This document shows, in pieces, positions 22,730 to 29,023 of a stretch of DNA of 29,023 nucleotides. Each line of letters starts with the position of its first letter. Position 1 is the first letter of the stretch. Location: NCBI GenBank assembly GCA_019648995.1, contig BLXT01004995.1, positions 1,816,903-1,845,925 of the forward strand. Direction: 5' to 3'. This DNA comes from Plakobranchus ocellatus (taxonomy: Eukaryota > Mollusca > Gastropoda > Plakobranchidae). The notes under the pieces were generated by a model. The model saw nothing but the letters and a program-made list of their open reading frames with translations, searched no databases and was not told the DNA's origin. Made by a program: the position numbers and the translations under genes.

Positions 22730-25700
22730 CTAAAAGAAAAACAAAAGAAAGAAACTAATCAGATTTAAAAGGTTTAGAAATAACAATGGATAAAATTCAA
22801 CAATAATTCACATATTCCTTTTTTTTTTTTTTTTTTCAATGTAAAGATAGGGCAATCTTCTTGATCAGGTCTATAGGAAAAAAGAAAAATGACTGGGATC
22901 TTGCCTCAAAAAAATTTGTTTGAAAAAAATTATACCATTATTTGACTTACAGAACATATGACAAAAAAGACAGGAAAATAAACACAGAGATCAACAGAAG
23001 CCTCAAAAGTTAAATTAAAAAGGTAGTATCATCATACATAGAGTCTACAATTTTTCAACAGCCTCATAAAATTGCAGTATAGCTGAGACTAAATTTGGAA
23101 GATAAGTCCCACCGGGCATTCTCACAGGGCACACTTTAACAACTTCCTAGGTCTTACATGAATGTAATCACCCACAATTATTATAAGATCCAGTTAAAAA
23201 TGTCTTTCAGCAACACAAAGGTAATAATCAAAGATCCTTATAATAGTCATGTTTTAAGATCTAAATCTAGGCCTATTATGATTACACTGCCTTGGCCAAA
23301 TGAAGTGCAGTGTTACTAGTTTCAAGTCTATGGATAATAGTGCACTTCAATTTGTTACAACAGTACACATCGTAACTCTCAAGAGGATAATTTGATGTTT
23401 TGTAGTTAAAGGGAAAAAAATTTTTTTTTAAGTGTCAGCACACATCTAAACTATCACCAATCTTAAGTATGCGTTCAGTTTTAACAATAAAGGTGTCAAA
23501 CTAGATCAAGATTTAAATTTTCCAAAGTTACATCCAATGAATGCATACTAGCCAACCTAGAAAAATCAAAAGCTGTGATCTCGAGAGCCAAAACCTTTAT
23601 TCTGGAACTCAAAATTAATCCATATATTTCATTACATTATTTGTACTTCTTTCAGTCTTGCACATCAAATAATAGCCTTCAATTTTGAAACAAACTGAAC
23701 CACATTTAAAAAAAACCAACAAAAAACGCAAGGTAACAATGTAAAAGTAACTAGGATTTCCTGCATAAGTATCATAGGAACTTAGTCAGGGATGTAAAAC
23801 ATAACAAGAAACAAAGTTAGGATTTTAATACAAATTCAAATTTTGTTTATAGTATAAAGATAAGGAAAGTAGCTAAATAAATTTTCAAAAAGAAATGTTG
23901 AATTAAAAAAAACAAAATCGAAAAAAGTTAAGGGGCCTTTATTTATGTTTGGATTGAAGAACAGCTCAACTTAGTTTACTAGATCTTAAAGGGGGTAGCA
24001 GCACCCTATCGGGTAATTTTTTCTTTATTTTTCTCTGTTACATTGCTTTACATTTTTAGCCATTATCTTCTAAGTTTCAGCCCATCATCTCAGTGAAAAA
24101 ACAATGATCATATTACTGCTTTAAAAACCATAGGCCTGTTTGAAGAAAGTATGCAATGTTATTGCATTCATTACTGGAAATGATAAATTTCATGTGCCAA
24201 GCGGGGGAGACAGCTAGGAGAAAGAAAGTATACACTGAATACAGTGGTCGAAAGTGGGCAATTCTTCAAAGATATAAATTTGAAAACTGAATGAAAATAA
24301 ATCTCATTTTAGAATTCTAGTGCTTGTATAGACCCAAAGCTTATAAAAAAAAATATAGAAATAACTTCCATTTCCTGTACAACAACGAAACTAGGAAGAG
24401 GCAAAAGTGAAAGCTCAGTATATATAAACGAAATAGTCACAATTCTTCTTGTGCAAAGAAAAATCATAATTTTGACCGAAAAAGTGTCCCAAAGACATAA
24501 TTTTTACATTTTCTCGCAATGGTTGGCAGCTTGGTGAATGTTTCATGTGTATCTCGAATCCAAACCATGAGCAAAAAATGAGGTCTTTGAATAATGAATG
24601 CATGTACATGAAACTCTTAATGGCAGAAACATGAAACAGTTAAAGGCAGATTTTTATTAAAAACGTACCCTTTTACAACTGAACAGGTGTGGCCTAAATC
24701 AAGTCCCTTTTTACCACTGAACAGGGGCAGATGAAGTATTTGGGCCTTACATTAGGATAATATTGAAAGACCTGACATATCATCAATGATGCCCTTTTTG
24801 AAAGTTTAACATTTCTTGTCTTTGAGAAACAGAGATCTACACAAAGAAGGCTTAAAATGTTTTTTCATACCATTCAAAAACTGTTTTAGAATGTTAACCT
24901 ACACCCATATCTTGACTCTTAGAGTTCAAATCTTATCAGTATTAGAAGAATTCTAGTGTCTTATCTAGAGTACCAAAAGCTTTCTCTACGCACAAGTTGG
25001 CCTTTTTACCTTTTTCCCATCACATGTATCCTGAATTTTTTCCTTTACATGCACTAGGTCAAAAGAATTATCCCCTGTGAAAGTACTATTTTGGGGTGTT
25101 TTTAAAAATTTGTATATAATCACTGGATTTTTCTTTTTCAAATGTTAATTTTTTATGCATGAAAAAGGTAATGCTATGTAATGAGTTAAATATTTTTGAA
25201 GCTTCTGTAATGTAAATAAATATAGTGATGAGAAATTATACAGTAACAAAGCCTGAGCGGGATGATGCGAACGTGTGTGTAATGGCACGCTCAGATTGTG
25301 AGTGAGACTGCTAGAACCTTTGTTAACATCCACGCTCAGTCCATGAGCGGGGTGATGCGAAGGTTCAGAAACTGTCTAATCTAGCCAAGCCCAAAAGATT
25401 AAAAGTCACACAGGAATCAACTAAAATAAGCGTATACAATTTTCAGAAAGAAAAAATTAAGTAAGGACAGGTCTAGATCAACAGCTCAATTCATTTTAAT
25501 TCAGACATAAAACATTCCGCCCTTAAGCCTATCTACAGTTACATACTAACATCAAGTAATGTAATTTAGATCTAATAATCTATAAAAAAATATAATCTGT
25601 AGCACTAATCTCCATTAGCTAAAAATCTAGAATCTATATAGATCTAATTAGCAGCTCTAAATATCAACAACTAATCGAAATGAGTGATAGATAGATTGAG

Positions 25701-26297
25701 AAGTTCTTTACAATAAATCCAGCTGTTTGAAATTAAACCTTTTAAAATGAAATCTGAGTGCACATCAGGGCAAAACCCCAATGATAAATTCAGGCTTACA
25801 TCTATTCCACTCAAGATGCGAGATTAAAAGACTAGAAAGAACCTTCTTTTTGCCTTTGTTCTACACTAATCATTTAAACAAAAAAAAACAATTTTTGCTG
25901 TGAATGCCATTATAACCTTTGAATCTTAAATCTTAGAGATAATCTTTGGAAACCTATATGCTACCCATTATATGTTTCCCATTTTTCACTAACAAGCAAA
26001 GTGAGAGCCCATTTTTCAAAATGTTATCCCAACTCCCAATCCTGAATCCTTAATTGCCAGAAGTCCAGAAGTTGTTGGCCTGCAACCATGTCTATCAATA
26101 AAATACCTCTATACATCTATATCTGCGGATCAATATATATATAAATTTATCTCTGTCAAATATTTACCAATCCTATTTTACCCCTGAATGAGCTCCATTT
26201 CATAGAGGCCTTTACAGAATTCCTTCAACAGAAAAAAAAATTTTTAAAAAGAACAGATTACTTCTATGCATCCATTCACATTCAGAATGAAACCGAC
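22730..26297 (-). other. NCOA6 intron 1
   Basis: A 3568-nt intron, GTCGGT to TTTTAG. It is AT-rich, with a polypyrimidine/polyT run near 22820, a short imperfect direct repeat at 24668-24689 and 24705-24726, and a GC-rich palindromic cluster at 25254-25364. I see no coding exon in it. Confidence 0.75.
25254..25364. repeat. GC-rich cluster of direct and inverted repeats
   Basis: TGAGCGGGATGATGCGAA at 25254 is repeated at 25344 with one change. Inverted copies CGCTCA lie at 25288 and 25333; the last pair, CGCTCA-gtcca-TGAGCG, forms a short hairpin. The cluster stands out by GC and CpG content inside a very AT-rich intron and may be a small inverted-repeat element. Confidence 0.6.
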
Positions 26298-26430
26298 CTG
26301 TATGCAGCAAATCTTTCAATTTGTTCCTGAAGATTTCAATATGAGTATATAACTGTGGATCATGGAAGTCTCCTTCACAAGTCAGCACTGCTTCAACAAC
26401 ATCTTCTTCCTTGCCCATAGCGCCATCCAT
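26298..26430 (-). CDS. NCOA6: NCOA6 coding exon 1 (start codon, residues 1-44 plus one base)
   Basis: This exon encodes the acidic N-terminus, beginning MDGAMGKEEDVVEAV and ending NKLKDLLHT. The ATG at 26430 is chosen because an in-frame TAG lies immediately before it, only 11 nt after a 3' splice site (TTCTAAATCCAG, ending at 26442), so no earlier start is possible in this transcript. The reading KLKDLLHT-DTRKVQVRKVEPWN across the next junction lines up with the vertebrate pattern of an LxxxLKNVPNLLH-type helix, a short basic linker, then KVEPWNSV. The donor is ACAG/GTCGGT, with C at position +3, weaker than the other donors of this gene. The phase-1 codon at the junction is G/AT (Asp45). 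The missing piece is the 5' UTR exon or exons, which I could not place. Confidence 0.85.
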
Positions 26431-26441
26431 CTAATGCACAC

Positions 26442-26453
26442 CTGGATTTAGAA
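26442..26453 (-). promoter_or_regulatory. 3' splice site of a 5' UTR intron upstream of NCOA6 exon 1
   Basis: On the minus strand, TTCTAAATCCAG precedes GTGTGCATTAG and then the start codon. It has an AG and a possible CTAAAT branch-like sequence but only a modest pyrimidine tract. It implies that the 5' UTR is spliced and that the promoter lies further upstream, possibly outside the window. Confidence 0.5.
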
Positions 26454-27292
26454 AAGCAAACGAATTTCTTTTTATAGATTAATATTTTCAGGCTTCATTA
26501 GCACAAAGATATTTAAATAAAAATATGTTATATGAATATGTGCTTGAAAGACTTAGTAAAATGCAAAAATGCCTTTAAAAAGATTATTTAAAGACTATAA
26601 ACACATTTTTTAGAGGTAATAAGAACAGAGTCCAAGGATTTGGCTTTAAACCCTTTCAAGCCTGAGCCCCTCCTGGCTGTCATCCTCTCCCACCTGGACT
26701 CCTGAGCAAAATGGCTGAATTCAGGGTAGGGTACAGATATATTTATCAGAAGAATGATGAGGATATCATTTACAGAAAAAGAGTCCAATAAATCTAAATC
26801 TAGGCTTAGTGAATGTCTCTGATCAACCTCTATCTAAATTTTTTCCCAAAATCTATTTGTTTCACCATTTATTTTTATCTTCAGGTCTATATTCCTACAT
26901 AGATCTAAATCTATCTGCTTTTCTAACTCATCATCGCTGTCACTTTCATTATAAGGCTAATCTTGGTAAAATTCGTGTTTAAACCTCATCAGAATCAATG
27001 ATTTGTTCACAAATATATTTGCAGAAAACAATTTTTGTTGGGGTTTCCCTGACGTCCCTGGTTACTCTTGTGCTTTCTTCATGTTGTAAATCTGTTAAAA
27101 TTTCACAACATGCAGACAAAAAAGCTGAGCTCATGGTTGCAGCCATTTAAAAACAACCTGACCTTATGTGATGACAACAGAAACTCAACTGGTTGAATAT
27201 TTTCAGTCTCTAGTCAGTTGTTATGAATGGGTTAGTGAATCCCGATCTACAGTGAATCTGGCAGATCATTGAAGACAATCTTGGTTAACTGA
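26454..27292. other. Upstream flank of NCOA6 coding exon 1
   Basis: Mostly AT-rich. A GC-rich patch at about 26645-26725 (plus strand CCTGAGCCCCTCCTGGCTG) is the only compositional outlier and could hold a 5' UTR exon or a repeat fragment. No clear promoter motif set was found. Confidence 0.4.
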
Positions 27293-27802
27293 GAAACCAG
27301 TTTGGTGAGGTTAAGCCTCAAATCAGGGAGATTAAGAAAAGGAAATAGGGGGACAGATGAAGAAAAAGTAAAAATAAGAGACAAAAAAGTTTCAAATATC
27401 ATCAAGGGAGAGGAAAATGAAGCAGGGAAAGAAATGATTGGAAAAAAAGATCTCATAGTTTCTAATACAGTAGTGAAAGACACTATGGTAGAAAAGGATG
27501 AAGAGACAAATAAAAGAGGAGTTATAGTTATGACACATGATGGCACCATCAATACACAAGAGATGAGGCATAAAACATGACAGGAGAAAAAAGAAAAGAT
27601 TTTACAGAAAAGTGAAAGAGACTGTCAGATAACTGTAAAAAAGAAAACAGAAAAAAAAAAGAAGAGAAAGATTCAGAACGCCATAAAAAGAAAGAGGAGT
27701 TATGCAATGTACAGGGGTAGCTTGGACAAAATATTATTTGTGAACATGATTATAAGCACAATTTCAGCACATCTCCTTATGGAGGCAGTTGTGGGATTGT
27801 GA
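27293..27802 (+). pseudogene. Purine-rich open stretch interrupted by one TGA, unidentified
   Basis: One frame stays open from 27293 to the stop at 27800-27802 except for TGA at 27578. The first part reads GTDEEKVKIRDKKVSNIIKG and ends TINTQEMRHKT. After the stop it resumes QEKKEKILQKSERDCQITV, goes through a lysine/arginine-rich segment and ends in a hydrophobic stretch LFVNMIISTISAHLLMEAV. AATAAA lies at 27840-27845, 38 nt beyond the stop. The strand is A/G-rich, which by itself lowers stop frequency, and the minus strand is also open over part of it, so composition could explain the opening. No family is recognised. It may be a decayed gene or retrocopy, a terminal exon, or chance. Confidence 0.25.
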
Positions 27803-28049
27803 TTGGTTAACTTTATATTAAAGGTATTGATATATTGTAAATAAAGCTCATTTTCTTGCCCTGCTGATTAGCAGTTTTTTCTGGGATCAAAGTTATCACT
27901 AGACCCATAGATTCAGTATTTGAATTTACAACATATCAGCTTTTATCATATGTAACTAAATGTGCAGCAATTCAAATTTTTGTTAGAGTGAAAAAAATTA
28001 CTTTACAAAACTTAAAACAAAATATATGTTAGGTAGGTGCTTTCATTTT

Positions 28050-28738
28050 TAAGGGCATGTGCTGTCAAATAGGGTGAAAATTTTTATTTCTTTATTTTTG
28101 ATGTTCTGGCTTTATTCGTGTATGTGTTTGGGTCAAATTAGACACTGGACGGTGAAAAAAAAATTTTTTTTTTATAAATTACGCAATATAGATGTATATT
28201 GCAGCCATCTTGGATTTTTTAAATGTAAACAGTTTTTGTTTTTACCAATTTGCCTTAAATTTGGCATGAAGCATCTATAAAGCCAAAGAGGGGTTTTTAT
28301 TCATAATTTTTTTCTTCTTACAGTGTATGAACAAAATGCCATCTTTCCAATTCCTCACAATTTTCATCGCTTAAAAGATGATAACTCCAAAATGAAAAAT
28401 GCTACAGCTAAATTACTCTAAACGTCAGTATTATAAATATTTATGTTGCCTGAAAATTTCAGGTCATTTGAATAAAAAACAAAAAAGTTTTATGGATTCT
28501 AGTGCAAGAAAGTCAATTTAGAGAAAGCGGATAATAAAAGATTTTTCATACAGAGGAAAAACATAGTACTCTCCTCTCTAAAAACTCAAATTATGACCTG
28601 AAAAAAATTGTTTTCATTATAAACTCCCCTTTTTTTTACTGTAGAAAATTGGTTGAGAAAGCCAAATAAGCCGATTTCTAAAATTTAAATAAAAAATCGC
28701 TTTCGCTCTAACATGAATATTTGACTGCACATGCTCTA
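28050..28738. mobile_element. MITE-like element of about 685 bp with terminal inverted repeats
   Basis: The left end GGGCATGTGCTGTCAAATA (28053 onward) matches the reverse complement of the right end (GAGCATGTGCAGTCAAATA, ending at 28736). The match extends inward through an AG-G-GAAA block to TTTTTATT after a small gap. A TA lies at each outer boundary (28050-28051 and 28737-28738), as expected for TA-targeting elements such as Tc1/mariner, although that assignment is inference. Short ORFs inside it (28059-28280 plus, 28617-28823 minus) look non-coding. Confidence 0.6.
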
Positions 28739-29023
28739 ACACAGTTGTTTCCATTTTTAACAGACTGGACACTTTAGTTGTGTTAGCATGATATGCATCA
28801 GCACAATTGACCATCAATGGCATTTACCAAATTTTTAATAAGTCATGGAATTTATCTTCATAGGTGCAAAAAAAAAAAAAAACTTATTCTTGTGACCCAC
28901 TGATTACCAAAATAGCATCAATAGGCCTACCTGACGAAATGAAGAAGCCACAGGGCCAGGTTATAATGCAGGCCTAGATATAATATTTTCACACAATGAC
29001 AGTATGTCCACAATTTTTCCTCC
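28739..29023. other. Right edge, nothing recognised
   Basis: AT-rich sequence with a polyA run near 28868. No supported gene or element. Confidence 0.5.

Larger units (their letters stand above)
10038..26441 (-). other. NCOA6: NCOA6-like gene, complete coding span (5 coding exons)
   Basis: Gene-level entry. Coding exons in transcript order are 26430-26298, 22729-19539, 16177-16051, 15846-12253 and 10360-10038, giving 2455 codons plus TAA. Introns are 22730-26297, 16178-19538, 15847-16050 and 10361-12252, with phases 1, 0, 1 and 1. All four start with GT and end with AG, and every junction keeps the frame. The known role of the family is as a nuclear-receptor and transcription-factor coactivator and a subunit of the KMT2C/KMT2D H3K4 methyltransferase complex (ASCOM) in the nucleus. 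Human NCOA6 has about 2063 residues, so this homologue is longer. Identification rests on three blocks compared from memory: the N-terminal block, the LXXLL box followed by a basic run, and the basic tail. The 5' UTR continues upstream of 26441 through an unlocated exon. Confidence 0.9.

Noticed and set aside
28190..28225. YY1-like CAAGATGGCTGC on the minus strand as the NCOA6 transcription start
   Set aside because: It lies inside the MITE-like element, and no plausible 5' UTR exon with a donor follows before 26441.
1..29023. Bacterial, phage or CRISPR-type systems
   Set aside because: Spliced genes, SINE/LINE remnants and the AT-rich composition show a eukaryotic nuclear locus; no such system is present.

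Overview
This is an AT-rich, intron-rich animal nuclear window. It has canonical GT-AG introns of 0.2 to 3.6 kb, polyA/polyT runs, a tRNA-derived SINE, a decayed LINE and several short inverted-repeat elements. There are no operons, ribosome binding sites, CRISPR arrays or intact RNA genes. The style fits an invertebrate, with a lophotrochozoan (mollusc, perhaps gastropod) as my best guess. That guess is inference; the sequence carries no taxonomic marker I can prove.

The one confident gene is on the minus strand, from 26441 down to 10038. It is a homologue of nuclear receptor coactivator 6 (NCOA6; also ASC-2, PRIP, RAP250), the coactivator subunit of the KMT2C/KMT2D histone H3K4 methyltransferase complex. 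I could join five coding exons across four introns with all phases agreeing: 26430-26298, 22729-19539, 16177-16051, 15846-12253 and 10360-10038. They give one reading frame of 2455 residues. The conserved N-terminal block around EPWNSVKVTLTIPREAA, the nuclear-receptor box in SPMLVNLLQ and the basic C-terminal tail identify the family. Two exons of 3.2 and 3.6 kb hold most of the protein, which is Ser/Thr-rich low-complexity sequence.

Layout. 1-600: hAT-like repeat end and a 35-bp direct repeat. 873-992 and 2244-2369: two weak plus-strand coding candidates. 4300-4640: decayed non-LTR retrotransposon tail on the minus strand. 5040-5184: hAT-like MITE. 7985-9086: chain of repeats with palindromic junctions. 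About 9383-10037: probable NCOA6 3' UTR. 10038-26441: NCOA6, whose introns hold a SINE with an RTE-like tail (11202-11515), two tandem duplications (11517-11746 and 19069-19256), a CpG-retaining patch (17090-17720) and a GC-rich palindromic cluster (25254-25364). 27293-27802: plus-strand purine-rich open stretch broken by one stop, followed by AATAAA. 28050-28738: a MITE-like inverted-repeat element.

I did not find a new multi-gene system. The most useful second looks are the NCOA6 architecture, the intronic CpG-rich patch, the palindrome-junction repeat chain and the broken purine-rich frame.
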